A stretch of DNA of 64,000 bases. Source: Prosthecomicrobium pneumaticum. GTDB lineage: Bacteria; Pseudomonadota; Alphaproteobacteria; Rhizobiales; Kaistiaceae. Both the position numbers and the translations under genes were made by a program. The notes beneath the pieces were generated by a model that worked only from the letters and a program-made list of their open reading frames with translations, did not search any database and was not told the DNA's origin. The stretch lies in assembly GCF_014199915.1 (NCBI RefSeq), contig NZ_JACHOO010000004.1, forward strand, positions 290,024 to 354,023, in the 5' to 3' direction. Below, one piece after another: positions 16,699 to 25,504 of this stretch. The first letter of the stretch is position 1; every line of letters begins with the position of its first letter.

Positions 16699-18021
16699 AT
16701 GTCCGCTTCCTCGCGCCTCAACAATCTCGACGCCTTCTGGATGCCGTTCACCGCGAACCGGCAGTTCAAGCAGAATCCGCGTCTCCTCGTCGGCGCCGAG
16801 GGCATGCGCTACACGACCGCCGACGGCCGCACCCTGCTCGATGCCGCCGCCGGCCTGTGGTGCGTCAATGCCGGCCATGCCCGGCCGCGCATCGTCGAGG
16901 CGGTGGCCAAGCAGGTCGCCGAGCTCGATTACGCGCCGGCCTTCCAGATGGGCCATCCGAAGGTGTTCGAGCTCGCCGCGCGGCTCGCCGCGATGTTCCC
17001 GAGCCCGCTCGACCATGTCTTCTTCACCAATTCCGGTTCGGAATCGGTCGACACGGCGCTGAAGATCGCGCTCGCCTATCACCGCGCCAAGGGCAATGCC
17101 GGCAAGTTCCGCCTGATCGGCCGCGAGCGCGGCTATCACGGCGTCGGCTTCGGCGGCATCTCGGTCGGCGGCATCTCGAACAACCGCAAGACCTTCGGCA
17201 CGATGCTGACCGGCGTCGACCACATCCGCCACACCCACGATCTCGCCCGCAACGCCTATTCGAAGGGCCTGCCGGAGCACGGCGCGGAGTTCGCCGACGA
17301 TCTCGAGAAGGTGATCGCGCTGCACGACGCCTCGACCATCGCGGCCGTCATCGTCGAGCCCGTCGCCGGCTCGACCGGCGTGCTCATCCCGCCGAAGGGC
17401 TATCTCGAGCGGCTGCGGGCGATCTGCGACAAGCACGACATTCTCTTGATCTTCGACGAGGTGATCACCGGCTTCGGCCGTCTCGGCAAGCCGTTCGCCG
17501 TCGATTATTTCGGCGTCGTGCCGGATCTCGTGACGACGGCGAAGGGCATCACCAACGGCACCATTCCGATGGGCGCGGTGATGGCGTCGAAGACGATCTA
17601 CGACACCTTCATGAACGGCCCGGAGAACATGATCGAGCTGTTCCACGGCTATACCTATTCCGGCCATCCGGTCGCCTGCGCCGCCGCGCTCGCCACCCTC
17701 GACACCTATGAGGAAGAGGGCCTGCTCGAGAAGAGCGCGGAGACGATCGCCTACTGGCAGGACGCGGTGCACAGCCTGAAGGGCCTGCCGCACGTCATCG
17801 ACCTCAGGAATCTCGGCCTGATCGGCGCGGTCGAACTGGAGCCGATCGCCGGCGCCCCGACCAAGCGCGCCTTCGCCGCCTTCCTGAAGGCCTTCGAGAC
17901 CGGGCTGATGATCCGCACGACGGGCGACATCATCGCGCTCTCGCCGCCGCTCATCATCACGAAGGCGGAGATCGACGAGCTGTTCGGCAAGCTCGCGGCG
18001 GTGCTCGAGGCGATCGACTGA
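16699..18021 (+). CDS. Beta-alanine:pyruvate transaminase (omega-amino-acid aminotransferase)
   Basis: PLP enzyme converting beta-alanine plus pyruvate to malonate semialdehyde plus alanine. The 440-residue class III aminotransferase shows the typical beta-alanine transaminase opening (NNLDAFWMPFTANRQFK), VFFTNSGSESVDTALKIA, ERGYHGVGFGGISVGG, LLIFDEVITGFGRLG and the PLP lysine in VTTAKGITNG, then FHGYTYSGHPVACAAAL. It follows the three enzymes that make beta-alanine and precedes the semialdehyde dehydrogenase by 50 bp. The alanine produced could feed the alanine dehydrogenase encoded at 30 kb. A 4-aminobutyrate-type omega transaminase is the alternative, but the context favours beta-alanine. 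Confidence 0.93.
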   Translation: MSASSRLNNLDAFWMPFTANRQFKQNPRLLVGAEGMRYTTADGRTLLDAAAGLWCVNAGHARPRIVEAVAKQVAELDYAPAFQMGHPKVFELAARLAAMFPSPLDHVFFTNSGSESVDTALKIALAYHRAKGNAGKFRLIGRERGYHGVGFGGISVGGISNNRKTFGTMLTGVDHIRHTHDLARNAYSKGLPEHGAEFADDLEKVIALHDASTIAAVIVEPVAGSTGVLIPPKGYLERLRAICDKHDILLIFDEVITGFGRLGKPFAVDYFGVVPDLVTTAKGITNGTIPMGAVMASKTIYDTFMNGPENMIELFHGYTYSGHPVACAAALATLDTYEEEGLLEKSAETIAYWQDAVHSLKGLPHVIDLRNLGLIGAVELEPIAGAPTKRAFAAFLKAFETGLMIRTTGDIIALSPPLIITKAEIDELFGKLAAVLEAID

Positions 18022-18071
18022 GCCGGTCGCCATCGAACGGAAGACGACAAGAAGAAGGGGAGGAGGCCTCC

Positions 18072-19565
18072 ATGGAGACGATCCATAACGCGATCGGCGG
18101 CGCGATCGCGCGTTCGACGTCGCTCAGGACCCAGCCGGTCTACAATCCGGCGACCGGCGAGGCGACGGCGATGCTGCCGCTGTCGACGGCGGCCGAGCTC
18201 GATGCCGCGGTGGCGGTCGCAAAGGCCGCCTTCCCGGCCTGGGCCGACACGCCGCCGCTGAAGCGGGCGCGCTTCATGTTCCGCTTCAAGGAACTGGTCG
18301 AGAAGAACGCCGACCGGATCGCCCGTGCGGTCTCCGCCGAACACGGCAAGACGCATGACGACGCGCTCGGCGAGGTGCAGCGCGGCCTCGAAGTGGTCGA
18401 GTTCGCCTGCGGCATCCCGCATCTCCTGAAGGGCGAGTTCTCGCGGAACGTCGGGCCGTCGATCGACACCTATTCCGATCGCCAGGCGCTCGGCGTCGTC
18501 GCCGGCATCACGCCGTTCAACTTCCCCTGCATGGTCCCGCTCTGGATGTATCCGATCGCGGTCGCCTGCGGGAACACCTTCATCCTCAAGCCCTCGGAGC
18601 GCGATCCCTCCGCACCGATGGTGATCTGGGAACTGTTCCGCGAGGCCGGCTTCCCCGAGGGCGTGCTCAACATCGTGCACGGCGACAAGGAGGTGGTCGA
18701 CGCCATCCTCCACCATCCGGATATCAAGGCCGTCTCCTTCGTCGGCTCGACCCCGATCGCGCACTATGTCTACGCGACCGGCACGGCGGCGGGGAAGCGC
18801 GTCCAGGCGCTCGGCGGGGCGAAGAACCACATGGTGGTGATGCCCGACGCCGACATGGACAAGGCGGCCGATGCGCTGATGGGCGCCGGCTACGGCTCGG
18901 CCGGCGAACGCTGCATGGCGGTCTCGGTCGCGGTGCCGGTCGGCGAGAAGACGGCCGACGCGCTCGTCGAGGCGCTCGCGCCGCGTGTGCGCGCCCTCAA
19001 GATCGGTCCGGCGACCGATGCCGAGGCCGAGATGGGCCCGCTCGTCACCAGGCAGCACATGGACAAGGTCCTCGGCTATATCGACAGGGGCGTCGCCGAG
19101 GGGGCGCGGCTGGTCGTCGACGGCCGCGGCTTCACGCTGCAGGGCTACGAGAACGGCTATTTCGTCGGTGGCACGCTTTTTGATCAAGTGGGCAAGGAAA
19201 TGACGATCTACCGTGAGGAGATCTTTGGTCCCGTGCTCTCCGTCCTGCGCGCCCAGTCCTTCGGCGAGGCACTTTCGCTGATCAATGCCCATGAATACGG
19301 CAACGGCACCGCGATCTTCACGCGGGACGGCGATGCCGCGCGCTCGTTCGCCGACAAGGTCGAGGCCGGCATGGTCGGCATCAACGTGCCGATCCCGGTG
19401 CCGGTCGCCTATCATTCCTTCGGCGGCTGGAAGCGGTCGATCTTCGGCGACCACGCGATCTACGGGCCCGAGGGCATCCGCTTCTACACGCGGCTGAAGA
19501 CCGTCACGAGCCGCTGGCCCGACGGCATCAAGTCGGGCGCGGTGTTCAACTTCCCGACGATGTGA
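18072..19565 (+). CDS. mmsA: CoA-acylating (methyl)malonate-semialdehyde dehydrogenase
   Basis: NAD-dependent enzyme oxidising malonate semialdehyde with CoA to acetyl-CoA and CO2 (or methylmalonate semialdehyde to propionyl-CoA when thymine is the source). 497 residues of the aldehyde dehydrogenase superfamily with the MmsA signatures GITPFNFPCMVPLWMYPIAVACGNTFILKPSE and, around catalytic Cys281, GSAGERCMAVSVAV; the C-terminus ends with FGGWKRSIFGDHAIYGPEG. Start ATG 18072 follows AGGAGG. It is co-transcribed with the transaminase upstream. An inverted hicAB pair lies directly after it. Confidence 0.93.
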   Translation: METIHNAIGGAIARSTSLRTQPVYNPATGEATAMLPLSTAAELDAAVAVAKAAFPAWADTPPLKRARFMFRFKELVEKNADRIARAVSAEHGKTHDDALGEVQRGLEVVEFACGIPHLLKGEFSRNVGPSIDTYSDRQALGVVAGITPFNFPCMVPLWMYPIAVACGNTFILKPSERDPSAPMVIWELFREAGFPEGVLNIVHGDKEVVDAILHHPDIKAVSFVGSTPIAHYVYATGTAAGKRVQALGGAKNHMVVMPDADMDKAADALMGAGYGSAGERCMAVSVAVPVGEKTADALVEALAPRVRALKIGPATDAEAEMGPLVTRQHMDKVLGYIDRGVAEGARLVVDGRGFTLQGYENGYFVGGTLFDQVGKEMTIYREEIFGPVLSVLRAQSFGEALSLINAHEYGNGTAIFTRDGDAARSFADKVEAGMVGINVPIPVPVAYHSFGGWKRSIFGDHAIYGPEGIRFYTRLKTVTSRWPDGIKSGAVFNFPTM

Positions 19566-19570
19566 GGCGC

Positions 19571-19978
19571 CTAGCGATGGCCGAGCCGCTCGCGGGCCAG
19601 GGCCGCCAGAAAGCCGGAGCGCGTACCGCCCTGGCCCTTGGCCGCCCGATCGATCGCCTCGACGAGATGCTCGTCCATTGTGATGTTGATGCGGACGGTC
19701 CGGCCCGGTGGATCGTAGGGCAGCAAGGTGACGATATGGGGTTCGCTGAACTCGAAGGCGAATTCCGGATCGGCCCGGATTGCATCGAGGGTGCGCGGGA
19801 TCGGCATTGCCTCGCCATCCTCGGCCATGCCTTCGAGGTGGAAAGCGAGCGCTTCGGCGCCGTTCGCAATCGTCTCATCGAGCGTGTCGCCGGCCGAGAT
19901 GCAGCCCGGCACGTCGGGAAAGGAGATGCCGTAATTCCCGGCTTCGCCATGGATCAGGGCCACGATCGATTTCGCCAT
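19571..19978 (-). CDS. hicB: HicB-family antitoxin with ribbon-helix-helix tail
   Basis: A 135-residue antitoxin. The N-terminal HicB fold (VALIHGEAGNYGISFPDVPGCISAGDTLDE) is a degenerate RNase H-like domain that caps HicA; the C-terminal TVRINITMDEHLVEAIDRAAK is a ribbon-helix-helix DNA-binding segment for autoregulation. Start ATG 19978 has GAGAGG upstream. The gene follows hicA after 60 bp in the usual order. The pair runs opposite to the surrounding catabolic genes, and its stop lies 5 bp from the mmsA stop. Confidence 0.9.
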   Translation of the reverse strand: MAKSIVALIHGEAGNYGISFPDVPGCISAGDTLDETIANGAEALAFHLEGMAEDGEAMPIPRTLDAIRADPEFAFEFSEPHIVTLLPYDPPGRTVRINITMDEHLVEAIDRAAKGQGGTRSGFLAALARERLGHR

Positions 19979-20038
19979 CTCAGATCCTCTCAAAGGCAGG
20001 GGCCCGGTCGGGCACGCCTGTTTCGAAGCAGTCACGCC

Positions 20039-20239
20039 TCAAGCGTCCCGATTCCAGGGCCAGCCGGCTTGCCGGTAGATGGATCGGACCGTTCCGAGCT
20101 TGATATCCCGGCGCGGATGAGGAACGGTCACGCGACCGGGTCTGCTCGGATGCTTGAAATTGTGATGCGATCCGTTGATCGACACCTCGACCCAGCCCTC
20201 GTCGTGAAGCCGCCTGATGAGGTCCTTGCTGTCCGTCAC
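20039..20239 (-). CDS. hicA: HicA-family mRNA interferase toxin
   Basis: A 66-residue toxin of the double-stranded-RNA-binding fold that cleaves mRNA. It has the full family signature: a DSKDLIRRLHDEGWVEVSINGSHHNFKHP opening, where the GSHH histidine is catalytic, then VTVPHPRRDIKLGTVRSIYRQAGW. The start is a GTG at 20239; no ATG is available in frame nearby. It begins only 80 bp from the start of the divergent amidohydrolase gene, so the two promoters must share this short region. The catalytic histidine is kept, so the toxin is probably active and hicB is needed. Confidence 0.88.
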   Translation of the reverse strand: MTDSKDLIRRLHDEGWVEVSINGSHHNFKHPSRPGRVTVPHPRRDIKLGTVRSIYRQAGWPWNRDA

Positions 20240-20318
20240 GATGCCGCCCCGCGCGAATACACACTTATGCGCATGGATGCCCGAAATCAAGCATGACGAC
20301 CAACGGAACGGTGATCCC

Positions 20319-21569
20319 ATGACCTCCCCGACCGACAATCTCCGCATCAAGGGCGAGCGGCTGTGGGACAGCCTGATGGAGATGGCGAAGGTCGGGCCGG
20401 GTCTGCGCGGCGGCAATAACCGGCAGACGCTGACGGATGCGGACGCCGAGGGCCGCGCCCTGTTCCGCCGCTGGTGCGAGGCGGCGGGCATGACGGTGGC
20501 GGTCGACAGGATGGGCACGATGTTCGCGACGCGGCCGGGCACCGATCCGGACGCGCTGCCCGTCTATATCGGCAGCCATCTCGACACCCAGCCGACCGGC
20601 GGCAAGTTCGACGGTGTTCTCGGCGTGCTCGCCGGGCTCGAAGTGGTGCGCAGCCTCAATGATCTCGGCATTCGCACCAGGCATCCGGTCGTCGTCACCA
20701 ACTGGACGAACGAGGAGGGCGCCCGCTTCGCGCCGGCCATGCTCGCCTCCGGCGTCTTCGCCGGGGTGCACACGCTCGACTGGGCCTATGGCCGCAAGGA
20801 TTCCGAGGGCAAGAGCTTCGGCGACGAGCTCGCCCGCATCGGCTGGGTCGGCGAGGAAGAGGTCGGCGCGCGCAAGATGCACGCCTATTTCGAGTATCAC
20901 ATCGAGCAGGGGCCGATCCTCGAGGCGGAAGACCGGCAGATCGGCGTCGTCACCCATTGCCAGGGCCTGTGGTGGCTCGAATTCACCCTCACCGGCAAGG
21001 AGGCGCACACCGGCTCGACGCCGATGGCGCTGCGGGTCAATGCCGGCCTCGCCATGGCGCGGATCATCGAGATGGTGCAGCGGGTCGCGATGGACAGCCA
21101 GCCCGATGCGGTCGGCGGCGTCGGCCAGGTCGCGTTCTCGCCCAATTCGCGCAACGTGTTGCCCGGCAAGGTGGTTTTCACCGTCGATATCCGCAGCCCC
21201 GACCTCGCGAAGCTCGACGGCATGCGGGCGCGCATCGAGGCGGAGGCGGCGGAGATCGCCGCCGCCCTCGGCGTCGGCTGCACGGTCGAGGCGGTCGGCC
21301 ATTTCGATCCGGTCACCTTCGACCCGACCCTCGTCGGCCGGGTGCGCGCCGCCGCCGAGCGGCTCGGCTACAGCCACAGAAACATCGTTTCGGGGGCGGG
21401 ACACGATGCCTGCTGGACGGCGAAGGTCGCACCCTCGACGATGATCATGTGCCCGTGCGTCGACGGGCTGAGCCATAACGAGGACGAGACGATCACGCCG
21501 GACTGGGCGGCCGCGGGTGCGGACGTTCTCTTCCACGCCGTGATCGAGACCGCCGAAATCGTGGCGTGA
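20319..21569 (+). CDS. N-carbamoyl-beta-alanine amidohydrolase (beta-ureidopropionase, Zn-dependent M20 family)
   Basis: Third step of reductive pyrimidine degradation: N-carbamoyl-beta-alanine to beta-alanine, CO2 and ammonia. The 416-residue M20/AMP-type amidase shows the metal and substrate motifs YIGSHLDTQPTGGKFDGVLGVLAGLEV, TNWTNEEGARFAPAML, FEYHIEQGPILE, GKEAHTGSTPM, and late SGAGHDACWTA and GLSHNEDE. Hydantoin utilisation carbamoylases and allantoate amidohydrolases are close relatives, but the adjacent dihydropyrimidinase fixes the role. Start ATG 20319 (MTSPTDNLRIKGERLW) fits the family; the longer frame overlaps hicA. The dihydropyrimidinase gene follows after 34 bp. Confidence 0.93.
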   Translation: MTSPTDNLRIKGERLWDSLMEMAKVGPGLRGGNNRQTLTDADAEGRALFRRWCEAAGMTVAVDRMGTMFATRPGTDPDALPVYIGSHLDTQPTGGKFDGVLGVLAGLEVVRSLNDLGIRTRHPVVVTNWTNEEGARFAPAMLASGVFAGVHTLDWAYGRKDSEGKSFGDELARIGWVGEEEVGARKMHAYFEYHIEQGPILEAEDRQIGVVTHCQGLWWLEFTLTGKEAHTGSTPMALRVNAGLAMARIIEMVQRVAMDSQPDAVGGVGQVAFSPNSRNVLPGKVVFTVDIRSPDLAKLDGMRARIEAEAAEIAAALGVGCTVEAVGHFDPVTFDPTLVGRVRAAAERLGYSHRNIVSGAGHDACWTAKVAPSTMIMCPCVDGLSHNEDETITPDWAAAGADVLFHAVIETAEIVA

Positions 21570-21603
21570 CGCGCCAGAGTAGAGCAAGAAAAGGGAGCAG
21601 CCG

Positions 21604-23061
21604 ATGTCGACCGTGATCAAGGGTGGCACCATCATCGCCGCCGACCGCACCTATGAGGCGGACATCCTGATCGAGGGCGAGACGATCAAGGCGATCGGTC
21701 CCGACCTTGCGGGCGACACGGTGGTCGACGCCGCCGGCGCCTATGTGATGCCGGGCGGCATCGACCCGCACACCCATCTCGAAATGCCCTTCATGGGCAC
21801 GACCGCGGCCGAGACCTGGGAGAGCGGCACCTTCGCGGCGCTGTCGGGCGGCACGACGACGGTGGTCGACTTCGTCATTCCGGGCGAGGACGGCATGCTC
21901 GCCGCGCTCGAGGCCTGGGAGGGCAAGGCGACCCGGCAGGCCTCCTCCGACTACTCGTACCACATGTGCGTCACCGGCTGGTCGGAGAAGCATTTCGACG
22001 AGATGGCGAAGGTCGTCGAGCGCGGCATCAACACCTTCAAGCACTTCATGGCCTATAAGGGCGCGCTGATGGTCAATGACGACGAGATGTTCGCGTCGTT
22101 CCAGCGCTGCGCCGCGCTCGGCGCGCTGCCGCTCGTCCATGCCGAGAACGGCGACATCGTCGCCGCGCTGCAGAAGAAGTTCATGGATGACGGCGTCACC
22201 GGGCCGGAGGCGCACGCCTTCTCGCGGCCGCCCGAGGTCGAGGGCGAGGCGACCAACCGCGCCATCATGATCGCCGATGCGGCCGGCGTGCCGGTCTATA
22301 TCGTGCACGTCTCCTGCGAGCAGGCGCACGAGGCGATCCGCCGCGCCCGCCAGGCCGGCATGCGCGTCTATGGCGAGCCGCTCGTGCAGCACCTCACCCT
22401 CGACGAGGGCGAGTACTTCAACCGCGACTGGGACTATGCCGCGCGCCGGGTGATGTCGCCGCCCTTCCGCGACAAGAAGCACCAGGACAGCCTGTGGGCC
22501 GGCCTCGCCGCGGGCTCGCTACAGGTGGTGGCGACCGACCACTGCGCCTTCACGACCGAGCAGAAGCGCTTCGGCCTCGGCAATTTCACCAAGATCCCGA
22601 ACGGCACGGGCGGGCTCGAGGACCGCATGCCGGTGCTGTGGACGAAGGGCGTCGAGACCGGCCGGCTGACGCCGAACGAGTTCGTCGCCGCGACCTCGAC
22701 CAACATCGCCCAGATCCTCAACATCTATCCGCAGAAGGGCGCCATCCTGCCCGGCTCGGACGCCGATCTCGTCGTCTGGGACCCGAAGCTCACGAAGACC
22801 ATCTCGGCGGCGAACCAGAAGTCGATCATCGATTACAACGTCTTCGAGGGCGTCGAGGTGCGCGGCCTGCCGCGCTACACGATCTCGCGCGGCGAGGTGG
22901 TGTGGACGGACGGCAGGAACGACGCGCCGCGCCCCGGCCGCGGCAAGTTCGTCAAGCGCAAGCCCTTCCCGGCGATCAACAAGGCGCTGTCGACCTGGAA
23001 GGAACTGACCGCGCCGCGCGCCGTCACCCGCTCGCCCGAGCACATGCCGATCGGCGTCTGA
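21604..23061 (+). CDS. hydA: Dihydropyrimidinase
   Basis: Opens dihydrouracil or dihydrothymine to the N-carbamoyl amino acid, the second step of the pathway. 485 residues of the metal-dependent amidohydrolase fold: PGGIDPHTHLEMPFMGT with the HxH metal pair, the carboxylated lysine in INTFKHFMAYKGALMV, LPLVHAENGD, VYIVHVSCEQA and VVATDHCAFTTEQK. Length and motifs are normal for D-hydantoinase/dihydropyrimidinase. It overlaps functionally with the amidohydrolase upstream and is followed after 12 bp by the ABC ATPase gene, implying co-expression of uptake and degradation. Confidence 0.96.
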   Translation: MSTVIKGGTIIAADRTYEADILIEGETIKAIGPDLAGDTVVDAAGAYVMPGGIDPHTHLEMPFMGTTAAETWESGTFAALSGGTTTVVDFVIPGEDGMLAALEAWEGKATRQASSDYSYHMCVTGWSEKHFDEMAKVVERGINTFKHFMAYKGALMVNDDEMFASFQRCAALGALPLVHAENGDIVAALQKKFMDDGVTGPEAHAFSRPPEVEGEATNRAIMIADAAGVPVYIVHVSCEQAHEAIRRARQAGMRVYGEPLVQHLTLDEGEYFNRDWDYAARRVMSPPFRDKKHQDSLWAGLAAGSLQVVATDHCAFTTEQKRFGLGNFTKIPNGTGGLEDRMPVLWTKGVETGRLTPNEFVAATSTNIAQILNIYPQKGAILPGSDADLVVWDPKLTKTISAANQKSIIDYNVFEGVEVRGLPRYTISRGEVVWTDGRNDAPRPGRGKFVKRKPFPAINKALSTWKELTAPRAVTRSPEHMPIGV

Positions 23062-23073
23062 GACGGAGAAGCG

Positions 23074-23907
23074 ATGCGCGTCGGGGGCGGGACGATGGGG
23101 TCGATGGCGGCGGCGGCCGGCGGTCGCGAGGCGGTGATCGAGATCGACCGCCTCTCGCTCACCTACGAGACCAATGACGGTCCCGTCCACGCGCTCTCCG
23201 ACATCGATCTGTCGATCGGGCGGGGCGAGTTCGTGTCGCTGATCGGGCCGTCGGGCTGCGGCAAGACCACGCTCCTGCGCGTCATCGCCGATCTCGAACA
23301 GCCGACCGGCGGCGCGATCGCGGTCAATGGCGTGTCGCCCCGGGCGGCGCGCGAGGCCCGTTCCTACGGCTATGTGTTCCAGGCGGCGGCGCTCTATCCG
23401 TGGCGCACCATCGCCCGCAACGTCGCGCTGCCGCTCGAGATCATGGGCGTTCCGAAGGCGGAGCGCGAGCGGCGGGTCGCCGACAACCTCGCCCTCGTCA
23501 ACCTCGCCGGCTTCGAGCGCAAATATCCCTGGCAGCTCTCCGGCGGCATGCAGCAGCGCGCCTCGATCGCCCGGGCGCTCGCCGTCGAGCCGGACCTCCT
23601 CCTGATGGACGAGCCGTTCGGCGCGCTCGACGAGATCGTCCGCGATCATCTCAACGAGCAGCTCCTGAAGCTCTGGGCGAAGACGCAGAAGACCGTCGTC
23701 TTCGTCACGCACTCGATTCCGGAGGCGGTGTTCCTGTCGACCCGCATCGTCGTGATGTCGCCGCGGCCGGGCCGGGTGACCGACATCGTCGACTGTTCGG
23801 CCCTGCCGCGCGAGCGCACGCTCGACGTGCGCGAGACGCCGGAATTCTTGGCGATCGCGCACCGCGTCCGCCAGGGCCTGCGCGCCGGGCATTCCTATGA
23901 GGACTGA
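23074..23907 (+). CDS. ABC transporter ATP-binding protein, NitT/TauT/ThiZ type
   Basis: ATPase of 277 residues for the importer that follows. Walker A GPSGCGKTT, Q-loop FQAAALYPWRT, signature LSGGMQQR, Walker B LLLMDEPFGALDE, switch FVTHSIPEA; the C-terminal MSPRPGRVTDIVD stretch is typical of nitrate/sulfonate/taurine and thiamine-precursor transporters. Start ATG 23074 follows GGAGAAG at a good distance. It sits directly after the dihydropyrimidinase gene and 3 bp before the first permease, so the transporter probably brings in a pyrimidine, hydantoin or ureido compound; the substrate is inferred from context only. Confidence 0.92.
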   Translation: MRVGGGTMGSMAAAAGGREAVIEIDRLSLTYETNDGPVHALSDIDLSIGRGEFVSLIGPSGCGKTTLLRVIADLEQPTGGAIAVNGVSPRAAREARSYGYVFQAAALYPWRTIARNVALPLEIMGVPKAERERRVADNLALVNLAGFERKYPWQLSGGMQQRASIARALAVEPDLLLMDEPFGALDEIVRDHLNEQLLKLWAKTQKTVVFVTHSIPEAVFLSTRIVVMSPRPGRVTDIVDCSALPRERTLDVRETPEFLAIAHRVRQGLRAGHSYED

Positions 23908-23910
23908 GCA

Positions 23911-24822
23911 ATGAGCGCCTCTCTCGCCGCGCCTCCGGTTCGACGCCCGCGGGGCCGCGAGGGTGCCTTCGTTCCCGTCCTCGCCGTCGTGCTGGCGCTC
24001 GTCGCCGTCTGGTATGCCGGCGCTTATGTCCTCAACCGGCCGCAGGTGATGGACGCCTTCGCGCGGCAGAAGGTGGAGCCGGATTTCGAAAGCCTCGTCG
24101 CCGCGACCTGGTCGATGGAGCGGCCGGTCCTGCCGGCGCCGCATCAGGTCGCCGCGGAGCTCTGGAAGACGACGGTCGAGCAGCGCATCACCTCGAAGCG
24201 CAGCCTCGTCTTTCACGGCTGGATCACGCTCTCCTCGACGCTCGTCGGCTTTGCGATCGGCACCGCGCTCGGCATCCTGCTCGCCGTGGCGGTCGTCCAT
24301 GTGAAGAGCCTCGAGAAGAGCCTGATGCCGTGGATCGTCGCCTCGCAGACGATCCCGATCCTCGCCATCGCCCCGATGGTCGTCGTCGTGCTCAATGCGG
24401 TCAACATCACCGGCCTGCTGCCGAAGGCGGTCATCTCGACCTATCTCTCCTTCTTCCCCGTCACGGTCGGCATGGTGAAGGGGCTGCGCTCGCCCGAGAT
24501 CCTGCATCTCGACCTGATGCGCACCTTCAGCGCCAGCGCCTGGCAGACCTTCTGGAAGCTGCGCCTGCCGGGTTCCGTCCCCTTCCTCTTCACCTCGATG
24601 AAGGTCGGCGTCGCGGCGAGCCTCGTCGGCGCGATCGTCGCGGAACTGCCGACCGGCGCGGTTTCCGGCCTCGGCGCGCGGCTCCTCTCCGGCTCCTATT
24701 ACGGCCAGACGGTGCAGATCTGGGCGGCGCTCGTCGCCGCCTCGCTGCTCGCCGCCGCGCTCGTCACGATCGTCGGCGCGATCGACCGGCTGGTCGTGCG
24801 CCGCATGGGCATGGCGCGATGA
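23911..24822 (+). CDS. ABC transporter permease (BinPDT inner-membrane component), first copy
   Basis: 303-residue permease with about six to seven membrane segments; the first follows an arginine-rich N-terminus (VLAVVLALVAVWYAGAYVL). A periplasmic stretch of about 70 residues precedes the permease core. The coupling loop reads LDLMRTFSASAWQTFWKLRLPGSVPFLF, as in SsuC/TauC/ThiX. It starts three bases after the ATPase stop. The second permease gene begins 682 bp further on, beyond a tandemly duplicated block, so the operon is interrupted by repeats but probably still one unit. Confidence 0.9.
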   Translation: MSASLAAPPVRRPRGREGAFVPVLAVVLALVAVWYAGAYVLNRPQVMDAFARQKVEPDFESLVAATWSMERPVLPAPHQVAAELWKTTVEQRITSKRSLVFHGWITLSSTLVGFAIGTALGILLAVAVVHVKSLEKSLMPWIVASQTIPILAIAPMVVVVLNAVNITGLLPKAVISTYLSFFPVTVGMVKGLRSPEILHLDLMRTFSASAWQTFWKLRLPGSVPFLFTSMKVGVAASLVGAIVAELPTGAVSGLGARLLSGSYYGQTVQIWAALVAASLLAAALVTIVGAIDRLVVRRMGMAR

Positions 24823-24836
24823 GGGCGCGAAGGAAG

Positions 24837-25483
24837 GCCCTCACCCTGCCCTCTCCCGCGAGCGGGAGAGGGGATGCCCGGCGGGTGTGTTGGGTGGGGG
24901 ATGGGATTGCCGGGCGGATGTCGAAAGGTGAGGGACTGTCCCTTCCATCCGTCATGCCGGCCTCCGTGCCGGCATCCATGATCGAGGCGGATGGGGGAGG
25001 GGACGTTTCGGTGTCGCATGACGGGGCGCCGTCGCGCGGACGGCCCGGAGGCACGATGATGGACCCCGGCACGGAGGCCGGGGTGACGGGTGTCCGGGGT
25101 AGTCGGGGTGGCTCTCGCATGGGGCGGGGAAGAGCCCTCACCCTACCCTCTCCCGCGAGCGGGAGAGGGGATGCCCGGCGGGTGTGTTGGGTGGGCGGTG
25201 GGATTGCCGGGCGGATGTCGAAAGGTGAGGGACTGTCCCTTCCATCCGTCATGCCGGCCTCCGTGCCGGCATCCATAATCGAGGCGGATGGGGGAGGGGA
25301 AGTTTCGGTGTCGCATGACGGGGCGCCGTCGCGCGGACGGCCCGGCGGCACGATTATGGACCCCGGCACGGAGGCCGGGGCGACGGGTGTCCGGGGTAGT
25401 CGGGGTGGCTCTCGCATCGGGCGGGGAAGAGCCCTCACCCTACCCTCTCCCGCGAGCGGGAGAGGGGATGCCCGGCGGGTGTG
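24837..25483 (+). repeat. 297-bp tandem direct repeat, two full copies and a 53-bp third
   Basis: Copies begin at 24837, 25134 and 25431 (the last partial). The full copies differ by about ten substitutions and I see no indel. Each unit contains three dispersed elements: a CTCTCCCGC/GCGGGAGAG palindrome at its start, a GTCATGCCGGCCTCCGTGCC motif with GGCATCCAT, and an ACCCCGGCACGGAGGCCGGG motif. The block fills the 682-bp gap between the two permease genes. No protein start or RNA gene is evident; reading frames through it are a by-product of the repeat length being a multiple of three. Confidence 0.92.
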
Positions 25484-25504
25484 CGGGGCGAGGGGAGGGC
25501 GGCG

